A stretch of 49,054 bases of DNA, taken from contig JAHHTG010000001.1 in assembly GCA_020024765.1 (NCBI GenBank), positions 1-49,054 on the forward strand, in the 5' to 3' direction. The notes beneath the pieces are model-generated. The model saw only the letters and a program-made list of their open reading frames with translations, was not told the DNA's origin and ran no database searches. Both the position numbers and the translations under genes were made by a program. The first letter of the stretch is position 1. Every line of letters begins with the position of its first letter. This DNA comes from Thomasclavelia sp. (lineage in GTDB: Bacteria; Bacillota_I; Bacilli_A; Erysipelotrichales; Erysipelotrichaceae). Below, piece by piece: positions 7,161-16,110 of the stretch.

Positions 7161-9099
7161 AATAAGTAATTGTATAAGTCGAATCATAAAGACTATTATT
7201 ATAGATATAACATAAACGATATGTGCCCTTGAGTCCTTCTGCGCTAACTGTTTGAATCATGAAGGATTCATCCGGTTTTGGTGAATTAAAAATAGCCACA
7301 CATGTGCCAGGTTCTTCATCGACTTGGAAAGGATAAACCAGCGCTTTATTGTCTTGAACTAGAACTAATTCAAGATTATCTTCTTTATGCAATAAACCTG
7401 AAACTACGATACGATCGGTTTCATCGACAAAAGTAATTGGCATAGCAACATTTAACTGCTCAACATTGATAAAATCATCATATTCTTTTAATAAATCACC
7501 AACCTTAATCTCTTTGTGTTTTGTCACGCCAAGGTTACCTAATAATTTTGAGTCTTCAAATGAAGTTGTTGTAAACTTCGTGACATCGATTTTTTCGGCG
7601 CGATAAATATTGCACGGAAACTTTAGTTCAAATACCAATTCACCATCTTGAATTTCAGAGATAAAAGCATCCATATGATCATGTGCAGTTAATGAACCAG
7701 GATCGTTATTGATTTTACCATTAAGATATGAGATACCACCCGAAGTCACCAAGAAATGATTATCACCTAGATAATCATTATCACAAATATATGGTGAATA
7801 ATATTCAAATCCACGCTCTTTGCCATATTGATAAACTTGTTCAATAGTATGGTTGGTTTCATCAACCTTATAAATAACCATGCGCGAATAGTTATCTTCA
7901 GCAGCTAAAGATTCAGCTTTAGTTTTAGAACGATACATACCATTATCAAAAACCATCAAGTGTTCACTATCAATCCAAGTTGCTGCATGTTGAGCCCATT
8001 GCCATTCAAATTCTTCACCAATCGGAGTTAAGAAATATGGGTGCATCTCTTCACTCCAATTATCATTTGAACCAATTAAATATTTTAATGCGCCACTATC
8101 GTAATCGATAACAGCTACAACATCTTGATGACGGCCCGAAACTGTAAGAGTGTTATTTGTGGGCTCGTAATCGACTGAATTATTGTGGAACCAGTCACTA
8201 GCAGTCCAATTTAAACTACGACCATCTTTTGTATCAAAGATATCTTTCAAATCGAAGGTCTTAACAACGTTACCAGTCTCACAATCAACTTCTACAATAA
8301 CATCTTCTACGGTTTTGCCATTGAAATCATCACTGCAAACCAAGAAATTACCATTCGGCAATTCATCGATATCATGGTGATAGCCACCAGGTAAACGATA
8401 CTCACTTTCGATATGGCCTAATAAATCCATCGTCACAAAACCAGTTGTGTAATACGGACTATTAATAATGCGATCACTACTTAAAACAAGTTTGCCATCT
8501 TTTAGTATGTTGACATCCCAAAAATGTGCCGATGATAAGATAAATCTTAAATCACCATTGCAATCATAAGCCGAAACATGACCATTACTGCTAGGTGTTG
8601 TAAAATATAGTTCATTATGATTTTCTATTAAATTCTTTTGTGTTACTTCTGGTAAATAAACATCTGCTGGTAATTCATGTGCCATAACTTCATGTGTGAA
8701 GATTTGATTATTAACCTTAATTTCTACAGTTGTCGGTTGATCAGATAATAAACCAACAATCGGTAAAATATGCTTAGTACTTGGTTCAAAATTAAAGATT
8801 AAATCAGCAGCGGTTGTTTTACCTTTGACAACCATTTCAATTGGAAATTCACTATCAGTTTCAAATTCTATAATTGCCGAAAGTGGAGCCATACCATATG
8901 GATCGACAATGATAATTGGTTCTTCCAAAGTACCACCATTCAGTTGTTCAACTAAGACTTCTGTTTTATCCTTTTGAGCCAGCATCGTAGTTGGTTTCAT
9001 CTCTAAAGATTGGCCTTCAATTTCAAATTCATAAGGTTTTTGGCAAGCGGTTAAAACTAATCCCAATAGTAATAAAAGTGCGATAAGTTTTTGTCTCAT
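7159..9099 (-). CDS. Arylsulfate sulfotransferase (ASST) surface lipoprotein
   Basis: A 646-residue protein starting at ATG 9099, chosen for its AAAGGAGAA site; a frame to 9138 would overlap malQ. A lipobox (LVLTAC, Cys19) makes it a surface lipoprotein. The body matches the ASST fold: an N-terminal beta domain (about 25-150), then a beta propeller. His305 and Asn307 (FHNNSVDY), Arg323 (SGRHQD, exactly 18 residues after His305, as in E. coli His356/Arg374), His371 (WAQHAA) and a GYHHDIDELPNG loop supply the active site. ASST enzymes move sulfate between phenolic compounds without PAPS. About 110 C-terminal residues form an extra beta-rich region. Pairing with malQ (19 bp) gives no pathway hint. 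Confidence 0.85.
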   Translation of the reverse strand: MRQKLIALLLLLGLVLTACQKPYEFEIEGQSLEMKPTTMLAQKDKTEVLVEQLNGGTLEEPIIIVDPYGMAPLSAIIEFETDSEFPIEMVVKGKTTAADLIFNFEPSTKHILPIVGLLSDQPTTVEIKVNNQIFTHEVMAHELPADVYLPEVTQKNLIENHNELYFTTPSSNGHVSAYDCNGDLRFILSSAHFWDVNILKDGKLVLSSDRIINSPYYTTGFVTMDLLGHIESEYRLPGGYHHDIDELPNGNFLVCSDDFNGKTVEDVIVEVDCETGNVVKTFDLKDIFDTKDGRSLNWTASDWFHNNSVDYEPTNNTLTVSGRHQDVVAVIDYDSGALKYLIGSNDNWSEEMHPYFLTPIGEEFEWQWAQHAATWIDSEHLMVFDNGMYRSKTKAESLAAEDNYSRMVIYKVDETNHTIEQVYQYGKERGFEYYSPYICDNDYLGDNHFLVTSGGISYLNGKINNDPGSLTAHDHMDAFISEIQDGELVFELKFPCNIYRAEKIDVTKFTTTSFEDSKLLGNLGVTKHKEIKVGDLLKEYDDFINVEQLNVAMPITFVDETDRIVVSGLLHKEDNLELVLVQDNKALVYPFQVDEEPGTCVAIFNSPKPDESFMIQTVSAEGLKGTYRLCYIYNNSLYDSTYTITY

Positions 9100-9118
9100 T
9101 AGTAACTTCTCCTTTCGC

Positions 9119-10567
9119 TTAATTGCGTTTAGCCTCAATTATCCATGAGGCAATTTTATTTGTCTGAAGTTTTAAGTCACGAAGACTTTCTAAACGATAT
9201 TCCCAGTTTGGCGAACCAATCGTTCCCGGAGTATTAATACGGTAATCATCATCTAAACCAATAATATCTTGACTTGATAGGACTGCAACTTCCGCAATGG
9301 AATTAAGTGCAATCTTGCAGAAAATATCGTGGACGTTACGCATGTAATAGCCCTCATTTCTAAGTTTTTCACGCAAGACTAAACGTTCATCATGATTAAA
9401 ACTTCGATACCAACCTTCAATCGTTTGGTTATCGTGAGTACCGGTATAAACGATTAAATTCTCGCGATCAATTTCATCATAATTTTTTTCTTCAGCACTA
9501 TAAATAAACTGTAAAACCTTCATGCCTAAGAAATGATAATGATCACGAAGTTCTGAGACTTCCGGTCTTAATTCGCCTAAATCTTCGGCCACGATTTTGA
9601 TATCAGGGCATTTTTTAAACAGTGTATCAAAGAACTCGTAGCCTGGCGCTTCTATCCATTCACCATCAATAGCTGTTTCACACTTAGCATCAATCTTCCA
9701 ATAAGTATCAAAGGCTCTAAAATGGTCAATACGAACGATATCATATAACTCAGAACAAAATTTTAAGCGATCAATCCAGAAACTAAAACCATCTTTTTCC
9801 ATATAATCCCAATCATAAATTGGATTGCCCCATCTTTGGCCTGTTGCACTGAAATAGTCAGGTGGTACACCGGCAACAAATGTTGGAACATATTGATCAT
9901 CTAATAAGAAATTATCTTTGTTGAATAAAACATCAGCACTATCAAGGCCAACATAGAATGGAACATCGCCCATAATCGCCAAACCTTTTTCATGAGCATA
10001 ATCCATCAATTTCTTAAATTGTTTAAAAAGAATGTATTGAATAAAAGCTTCAAAATCAATTTCTTTTTGAAGTTCTTCATCAATGATTAATGTGCCATTA
10101 ATAATATCTTCACATTCATCCCATTCACGCCATGTTTTAGCATTATAGCGAAGATTTAAAGTCGAGAATAATCCATATTCCTGAACCCATTTTTGACTCG
10201 TAAAAGCCAAAGAAGCAACTGTAGGAGTAAAGTTATGATAAGCTTCTTTTAACTTACTGCGTTTATATTCACGGGCGCCAATATAATGCACACGAGTATT
10301 ATCAAAATTAATGTCATCAACTTTTGCAATTAAACCTTCTTCATGCAAGGATACTAAATCAACATATAATTCATCAAGGGCTTTTGATGAATATGGTTGA
10401 TATGGTGAATTTCCAAAACCTAGTGGATTAAGTGGCAAGATTTGCCAAATCTTAAATCTCATTTTTGCGATAATATCGATTGTTTCATACGCCACTTCAC
10501 CAAAATCACCAACACCATATCTAGTTGGCAAAGATGAGATTGGCAATAAGATTCCTGCTTTTCTCAT
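9119..10567 (-). CDS. malQ: 4-alpha-glucanotransferase (amylomaltase, GH77)
   Basis: A 482-residue GH77 enzyme starting at ATG 10567 (MRKAGILLPISSLP), with AAGGTG upstream; a TTG five codons earlier lacks spacing for the ribosome site. Family blocks are SSLPTRYGVGDFG, WQILPLNPLGFGNSPYQPYS, the nucleophile region VRIDHFRAFDTYW, the acid/base VAEDLGELRPE and YTGTHDNQTIEGW. It transfers alpha-1,4-glucan segments during maltodextrin or glycogen use. It is cytoplasmic. It heads a unit with the ASST lipoprotein downstream. No other maltose genes are present here. Confidence 0.97.
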   Translation of the reverse strand: MRKAGILLPISSLPTRYGVGDFGEVAYETIDIIAKMRFKIWQILPLNPLGFGNSPYQPYSSKALDELYVDLVSLHEEGLIAKVDDINFDNTRVHYIGAREYKRSKLKEAYHNFTPTVASLAFTSQKWVQEYGLFSTLNLRYNAKTWREWDECEDIINGTLIIDEELQKEIDFEAFIQYILFKQFKKLMDYAHEKGLAIMGDVPFYVGLDSADVLFNKDNFLLDDQYVPTFVAGVPPDYFSATGQRWGNPIYDWDYMEKDGFSFWIDRLKFCSELYDIVRIDHFRAFDTYWKIDAKCETAIDGEWIEAPGYEFFDTLFKKCPDIKIVAEDLGELRPEVSELRDHYHFLGMKVLQFIYSAEEKNYDEIDRENLIVYTGTHDNQTIEGWYRSFNHDERLVLREKLRNEGYYMRNVHDIFCKIALNSIAEVAVLSSQDIIGLDDDYRINTPGTIGSPNWEYRLESLRDLKLQTNKIASWIIEAKRN

Positions 10568-10660
10568 ATTATTCACCTTCAATTTTCTTAACTATATGAC
10601 TATTCTAACACACATCAGGGTAATGGCTAAGTTAGTTAGAAAGTTTAAGTCGATATAAAA

Positions 10661-10691
10661 AGGTTATTCTTAATAAATTTAAGAATAACCT
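10661..10691 (-). terminator. Terminator after glpK
   Basis: A perfect 13-bp stem (AGGTTATTCTTAA) with a 5-base loop, followed on the minus strand by TTTTATA. It separates the glpK unit from malQ. Confidence 0.85.
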
Positions 10692-10702
10692 CAAATAAAT
10701 AT

Positions 10703-12178
10703 TTAGAATGAAATGCAACTATCAACAGCATGTTGCCATCTTGCATATAATGTTTCAGCTTCTTTAGACGAAATTGTTGGCTCAAATTTCGTACTCTTGC
10801 CGACTTTAAAATCTTCTTTTTGGTAAATACCACACGCAAGGCCAGCAAGCCGAGCTGCACCCAAAGCTGTGGCTTCATTGGATTCTCCACGTACAACTGG
10901 AATACCTAAGATATCACTTTGGAAAGCTAATAAGAAATCGTTGGCACTTGCACCACCATCAACTTTTAGCTCATTAATCTTAAGTGATGAATCTTGTTCC
11001 ATGATATCAAGCAAATCTTTACTTTGATAAGCCATTGCTTCTAGAGAAGCTCTTACAATATGACGATAATCACAGCCTCGCGTTAAACCGAAGATTGAGC
11101 CCTTACAATTCTTATTCCAATAAGGAGCACCAATTCCGGTAAAAGCCGGAACAATAATAACGCCCTCACTCGATTCCACAGATTTAGCGATTTCTTCTGT
11201 CTCACTGGCTTTTTTTATAATCCCTAGTCCATCTCTCAACCATTGAATTAAACTGCCAGAAACGAAAATACTGCCTTCTAGTGCGTAATTGACTTGGCCA
11301 TTAATGCGCCATGCAACAGTTGATAATAAGCCATGGTTGGAATTAACAATATCTTTACCGGTGTTCATCAATAAGAAACCGCCAGTGCCATAAGTATTCT
11401 TAACATCGCCTTTTTCAAAACATGACTGACCAAATAAAGCCGCTTGTTGGTCACCACAAATAGCGTTAATTGTACAGCCACCCTCATAATTAAAGAAATG
11501 GTGTGGTTTAACATGAGCAATGTCACCAGCGGTATCAACAACTTTTGGCAAAATACGACGTGGGATATTAAATAATTCCAATAGTTCATCATCCCAATCA
11601 AGTGTATGAATATTAAACAGCATGGTTCTTGAAGCGTTAGTTACATCAGTGACATGAGCTTTACCACCACTTAATTTCCAAACTAGCCATGTATCAATTG
11701 TCCCAAATAAAATGTTAGGGTTATCTTTAACACCCGGTACTTCTTCAAAAATCCAATTAATTTTAGATGCACTAAAATATGGATCGAGAACTAATCCAGT
11801 CTTTTCACGAACGATTGGTTCATAACCTAATTTGCGATATCTATCGATAATATCGCTTGTTTGACGTGATTGCCAAACAATCGCTTTTGTAACAGGCAAA
11901 CCGGTTTCTTTATCCCAAATAACAGTTGTTTCTCTTTGGTTTGTGATTCCAATGGATTTAATTTGGCTAGGACTAATACCAGCAACTTGTACCACTTCCG
12001 CCATAACTACTAAAGTTGATAACCAAATTTCATTGGCATCTTCTAAAACCCAACCTGGATGAAGATAAAATTGTTTAATTTCTCTTTGGGCCATTTGTAC
12101 AACATTTTGATTTTTATCGAACAATAAAGCACGAGTACTTGTTGTACCTTGGTCAATAGCTAAAATATATTTTTCCAT
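10703..12178 (-). CDS. glpK: Glycerol kinase
   Basis: A 491-residue FGGY kinase: AIDQGTTSTRALLFD (phosphate loop), SIGITNQRETTVIWD, GDQQAALFGQ and DGGASANDFLLAFQSD. It makes sn-glycerol 3-phosphate from glycerol and ATP. His227 in KPHHFFNY aligns with the PTS-phosphorylated histidine of Firmicutes glycerol kinases (YHFYG in Enterococcus), which suggests activation by HPr and therefore catabolite control. It is the second gene of a unit headed by the GTPase-Rae1 fusion, five bases from that stop, with GAGGAG inside the upstream gene. No glycerol facilitator or glpD/glpO is in the window. Confidence 0.97.
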   Translation of the reverse strand: MEKYILAIDQGTTSTRALLFDKNQNVVQMAQREIKQFYLHPGWVLEDANEIWLSTLVVMAEVVQVAGISPSQIKSIGITNQRETTVIWDKETGLPVTKAIVWQSRQTSDIIDRYRKLGYEPIVREKTGLVLDPYFSASKINWIFEEVPGVKDNPNILFGTIDTWLVWKLSGGKAHVTDVTNASRTMLFNIHTLDWDDELLELFNIPRRILPKVVDTAGDIAHVKPHHFFNYEGGCTINAICGDQQAALFGQSCFEKGDVKNTYGTGGFLLMNTGKDIVNSNHGLLSTVAWRINGQVNYALEGSIFVSGSLIQWLRDGLGIIKKASETEEIAKSVESSEGVIIVPAFTGIGAPYWNKNCKGSIFGLTRGCDYRHIVRASLEAMAYQSKDLLDIMEQDSSLKINELKVDGGASANDFLLAFQSDILGIPVVRGESNEATALGAARLAGLACGIYQKEDFKVGKSTKFEPTISSKEAETLYARWQHAVDSCISF

Positions 12179-12183
12179 GATTA

Positions 12184-14760
12184 TTACTCCTCATCATCAA
12201 GATATTTACTAATTTCAGCTAGAGGCTGATTTGAAATTTTAATTTGTTTAGATTGGTAATCTTTCGCATTATTTTGGAAAGCACGAACCATTTCTAAGTA
12301 GAAGGTATGGGAAACTAACCGACGCGCACCTTTTGAGAACGTTACGATTTGTTCTAGATAATCAGAAGTCACAACACTCACGCGATAATTTTTAGCGTAT
12401 TCGTTTAAATGACCTTCGATATAGGCGTCAGCTGTTTCGTTTTCTTTAGTAAAGACAATTTCAATATTGTCATACTTGTGCTTTGATACAGCTCTCCCTT
12501 TAACTTTATAGGCATCAAAAACGACAATGGCTTTAAAATGTTTATAGGCGCTAAAGTTTGCAACCAAATCAAGTAATCGCATTCTTGCTAAAGCCAAATC
12601 TTCACTCGCCAATTTCTTAAATTCATTATCAGAATAAATGACGTTATAAGCATCAATTAAATATAACTCAGGCAAGCCACTCTTGATGGTTACTGTTGCA
12701 TTATTCGAGATATCAACCTTAGGTTTAATGGCTGGAATATACTCTTTATTCTTTTTAGTTGGACAGGCTTTTTCGAAAACTCGACGAACTTCTTCGTCAT
12801 CAATAGTGTATTTGCGATGAGCTTCAACTTTTTCTGGTTTCTTAATTGTTAAATCAAGTGGTTCAATGTGAGCATAGTGTTTAACTTCGTAATATGGCAC
12901 ATAATAACCAGCGCCATGGATGCAGAACACAGAACCTGTCGGATGTTCGAGATCTTGTTCAGAATCATAGTTGATATTCATTAAGATTTCTTCTTGATTA
13001 ATAGCTACTTGATAATTTTTAAAACTTAAAGTTAAGCGACCTAAACCACGACTATAGTTATTCACTTCTTTTTGGTATTGTTGAATATAACGTGCTGGAG
13101 CTTCACCAGTCAAAACGGCATAATCTTCATTGCTGGTCGGATCATTGTAAGTGCCGTTCATTTGTTCGACATCATAAATAGCTTTACTTAATAAATTGTT
13201 TGGCAACTCTAATCTAAATTCATAATATGGTTCAAGAATAATTCCTTGGGCTTCTTTTAACCCTTGACGAATAGCGCGATTTAAAGCTTCCTTGAAGTCA
13301 CCACCTACAGTATGTTTTAAGTGACCTTTCCCTGCAATTAAAGTAATACGAATATCTGTGACTTTTGAACCGGTTAATGTTCCGACAATGTCGTCACTGT
13401 TAAAGGCATTCACAATTGCGGCTTGAAATGGTTTTGATAGTAAATGTTCAGGCACAATGTTCTTAAATTCAATACCACTGCCAGGCGCTAATGGTTCAAT
13501 CAATACATGGACTTCTGCATAATGTCTTAAAGGTTCGTAGTGGCCAACACCCACAACTGGACTTGCAATTGTTTCTTCAAATTCAACATGGCCTTCACCA
13601 AATTCAACTTCAAGGTGATATTGTTCAAAAAGACGTCGTTTTAAAACTTCGACTTCAATTTCACCCATTAAAGATAAATTAACAGTTCTTTGGCCTTTAA
13701 TATATTGAATACCTAGCCCCGGATCTTCTTCTTGTAATTCACTCAAGCATTTATCAACCACATTCAAATCTTCGTTATCATTAAAAGTCATTTGATAACG
13801 CATAAATGGTTGAAGTTTTAGATGGTTATCACCTTCATTTAATGGTAATTCTTCACCTGCCATAATCGTTTTTAAACCTTTAATAGCACCAACTTCACCC
13901 GCTGTTAAAATTTGCGTTGTTTCGTATTTGTTACCCGAATATAAACGAATTTGATCGACCTTTTCATGTTCTTTAAGTTCGGTTTTTACTCTTAAATGTC
14001 CACTTAAAACTTTTAGATGGACTAAACGAATACCTTCCTCATGACTAACCTTAAAAGTTCTTGCCTTAAATTCATCATTATGAATAATTTCGTGAGTATA
14101 AACATTGATAAGATTCAACAATTTATCAATACCTTGATTCTTTAAAGCTGAACCAAAAAGACACGGATACATCTTCATCTCATTAAATAATTCTTTGATG
14201 TTTTCATCTAAAACCTCGCCAGTTTCGAGATATTGTTCAAGAAGATTTTCTGAACATAATGCAATATTTTCATAAAGTTTATCATCATGATCACTAAAAT
14301 CAACAACGTGCTCCGATAAATTATCTTGAAGATCTTTTAGAATTTGACCTTTACTTAAATAACTAATATCCATCTTATTGGCAAAGATAAAAGTTGGAAC
14401 ATGATAATGATTTAAGAGCTTCCAAACAGTCTTCGTGTGGCTTTCGACACCTTTAGTACCATTAATAACTAAAATAGCATAATCTAAAATTGATAGGGAT
14501 CTTTCCATCTCTAAAGAAAAGTCGATATGTCCAGGTGTATCAATCAAAGTAATATTTGTATTTTCATAATCAAAAATTGCTTGCTTAGAAAAAATCGTAA
14601 TCCCACGATCACGTTCTTGATTATCAAAATCAAGGAAAGCCGTTTTATGATCAACTCGTCCCAACTTCTTTAAGTGACCCGCTTGATACATCAAACTTTC
14701 TGCAAGTGTAGTTTTGCCAGCATCGACATGTGCCAATAAACCAACGACAATGTTCTTCAT
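12184..14760 (-). CDS. TetM-like translational GTPase fused to a Rae1/YacP (NYN) ribonuclease domain
   Basis: An 858-residue protein starting at ATG 14760; a longer frame would run into the divergent gene. Residues 1 to about 650 form an EF-G/TetM-type GTPase: HVDAGKTT, QERDRGITI, DTPGHIDF, NKMD, then domains II-V ending with LTGEAPARYIQQY and PTGSVFCIHGAGYYVP. After a linker, residues about 697-858 match Rae1/YacP: LIDAYNVIY, VVFDAYKVKGR, FTKENETADAYIE, VTSDYLEQ. The acidic residues (about Asp703, Asp749, Asp778, Asp800) are kept, so the PIN-like nuclease should be active. Rae1 cuts mRNA in the ribosomal A site, where TetM-type factors bind. The tetracycline-displacing YSPVS loop of TetM is absent, so drug resistance is unlikely. 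No Shine-Dalgarno is present; a TATAAT lies seven bases upstream. Confidence 0.9.
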   Translation of the reverse strand: MKNIVVGLLAHVDAGKTTLAESLMYQAGHLKKLGRVDHKTAFLDFDNQERDRGITIFSKQAIFDYENTNITLIDTPGHIDFSLEMERSLSILDYAILVINGTKGVESHTKTVWKLLNHYHVPTFIFANKMDISYLSKGQILKDLQDNLSEHVVDFSDHDDKLYENIALCSENLLEQYLETGEVLDENIKELFNEMKMYPCLFGSALKNQGIDKLLNLINVYTHEIIHNDEFKARTFKVSHEEGIRLVHLKVLSGHLRVKTELKEHEKVDQIRLYSGNKYETTQILTAGEVGAIKGLKTIMAGEELPLNEGDNHLKLQPFMRYQMTFNDNEDLNVVDKCLSELQEEDPGLGIQYIKGQRTVNLSLMGEIEVEVLKRRLFEQYHLEVEFGEGHVEFEETIASPVVGVGHYEPLRHYAEVHVLIEPLAPGSGIEFKNIVPEHLLSKPFQAAIVNAFNSDDIVGTLTGSKVTDIRITLIAGKGHLKHTVGGDFKEALNRAIRQGLKEAQGIILEPYYEFRLELPNNLLSKAIYDVEQMNGTYNDPTSNEDYAVLTGEAPARYIQQYQKEVNNYSRGLGRLTLSFKNYQVAINQEEILMNINYDSEQDLEHPTGSVFCIHGAGYYVPYYEVKHYAHIEPLDLTIKKPEKVEAHRKYTIDDEEVRRVFEKACPTKKNKEYIPAIKPKVDISNNATVTIKSGLPELYLIDAYNVIYSDNEFKKLASEDLALARMRLLDLVANFSAYKHFKAIVVFDAYKVKGRAVSKHKYDNIEIVFTKENETADAYIEGHLNEYAKNYRVSVVTSDYLEQIVTFSKGARRLVSHTFYLEMVRAFQNNAKDYQSKQIKISNQPLAEISKYLDDEE

Positions 14761-14773
14761 AAGTATAATTATA
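14761..14773 (-). promoter_or_regulatory. -10 box directly before the GTPase-Rae1 start (leaderless mRNA predicted)
   Basis: On the minus strand TATAAT (14773-14768) is followed by seven bases and then the ATG, so transcription should begin at or next to the start codon. The -35 is weak. A perfect promoter farther upstream is not visible. Confidence 0.5.
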
Positions 14774-14826
14774 AACGAATAAATGACTTTATGATAGAAT
14801 GGATACAACGAAAATAGGAGGAACTT

Positions 14827-16050
14827 ATGAATCCACAAGTTTATACAAATTATGCCAAGTTAGTCATCAAATATGGCATTAACTTACAAAAAGGCCAAGA
14901 TGTTGTCATCTATTCTTCAACACGTGCAGTAGAATTTGCAAAATACATTCTTGAAGAAGCTTATTTAGCCGGTGCAAGACACGTTCGTGTTGAATTAAAT
15001 GATGAAAAGATTGACTACTTAACTTACAAATACTGCGATGAAAAGGTACTGGGTGAAGTTTTACCTTATCAAGAAGCAAAAGCAAAACACGATGCTGAAA
15101 CATTGCCTTGTAAAATCTATATCGAAGATGAAGACCCAGATGTCTTTGCAGGTTTAGATGCTAATAAGATTTCAAACGTCCGTAGCATGCGCTACAAAGT
15201 CATTAAAAAATATCGTGATATGGAAGACAATAATGATCAATGGATTATTGTAGCCATCCCTTCACCATCTTGGGCTATGAAAGTTTTCCCAGGACTTAGC
15301 GAAGAAGAAGCTATTGCTAAAATGTGGGAAGCAATTATCCATACAGCACGTCTAGAAGGTGATGCTCTAGCAAACTGGGATAAACACGTTAAATATCTAA
15401 ATGAAAAAGCACAAAAGATGAACGCTCTTAACCTTGATTATCTACACTATACTTCTAGTAACGGTACTGATTTAAAACTTCATTTACAACCAAATCATGA
15501 GTGGATTTCGGCTCGTGAAACAAATCTTAAAGGTGTAAGTTTCATTGCGAACATGCCAACAGAAGAAGTTTTCACAATGCCTAAACGTGATGGAGTTGAT
15601 GGGGTTGTTTACTCAACTAAACCATTATCGCTAAATGGCCATGTCATCGAAGATTTCAAAGTGACATTTGAAAAAGGAAAATGTGTTGATGTGCAAGCAC
15701 GTGTTGGCCAAGAAACTTTAGAAGCTATGTTAAATATGGACGAATCTTCACGTCATTTAGGTGAAGTTGCATTGGTTCCATACAATTCACCGATTAACGA
15801 AACAGGCTTATTATTCTACAACACGCTTTACGATGAAAATGCTGCTTGTCACTTAGCATTTGGTCAAGCTTTCAAAAACGACATCCGTGGTTATGAAAAT
15901 ATGACTGATGAAGATTTTGAAAAAGTTGGTTTCAATAATTCTCTTAATCACGTTGACTTTATGGTAGGTTCAAAAGACTTAAATATCGTTGGTTATGATT
16001 TTGAAGGAAAAGCACATCAAATCTTCAAAGATGGTAATTGGGCTATCTAA
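14827..16050 (+). CDS. Aminopeptidase, M29 family (AmpS/PepS type)
   Basis: A 407-residue M29 metallo-aminopeptidase. Metal ligands are recognisable in order: TEEVFTMPKRDG, GEVALVPYNSPI, ENAACHLAFGQAF and NHVDFMVGS (His-x-Asp). It removes N-terminal residues from peptides in the cytoplasm and uses a two-metal site. A strong TAGGAGGAA ribosome site precedes the ATG. It is transcribed alone, divergent from the GTPase-Rae1 gene (66 bp between starts), and is closed by a terminator shared with the ZIP gene. Confidence 0.95.
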   Translation: MNPQVYTNYAKLVIKYGINLQKGQDVVIYSSTRAVEFAKYILEEAYLAGARHVRVELNDEKIDYLTYKYCDEKVLGEVLPYQEAKAKHDAETLPCKIYIEDEDPDVFAGLDANKISNVRSMRYKVIKKYRDMEDNNDQWIIVAIPSPSWAMKVFPGLSEEEAIAKMWEAIIHTARLEGDALANWDKHVKYLNEKAQKMNALNLDYLHYTSSNGTDLKLHLQPNHEWISARETNLKGVSFIANMPTEEVFTMPKRDGVDGVVYSTKPLSLNGHVIEDFKVTFEKGKCVDVQARVGQETLEAMLNMDESSRHLGEVALVPYNSPINETGLLFYNTLYDENAACHLAFGQAFKNDIRGYENMTDEDFEKVGFNNSLNHVDFMVGSKDLNIVGYDFEGKAHQIFKDGNWAI

Positions 16051-16074
16051 TTTATTAAATAAATACGAGATAAT

Positions 16075-16102
16075 AAAACGTCATTCATGTGAATGACGTT
16101 TT
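16075..16102. terminator. Bidirectional terminator
   Basis: AAAACGTCATTCA and its complement around a 2-base loop, with A/T runs on both sides, between convergent genes. Confidence 0.85.
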
Positions 16103-16110
16103 ATTTTAGA

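Noticed and set aside
7159..9138. A longer start for the sulfotransferase (ATG at 9138)
   Set aside because: It overlaps malQ, has no ribosome site and would put 13 basic residues before the lipoprotein signal.
10645..10896. An 83-codon frame overlapping glpK
   Set aside because: It lies inside glpK in another frame, with no ribosome site and no family resemblance.
12184..14760. Tetracycline resistance gene (tetM/tetO type)
   Set aside because: The GTPase part resembles TetM, but the domain IV loop lacks YSPVS, a nuclease domain is fused, and no mobile element or transfer signature flanks it.
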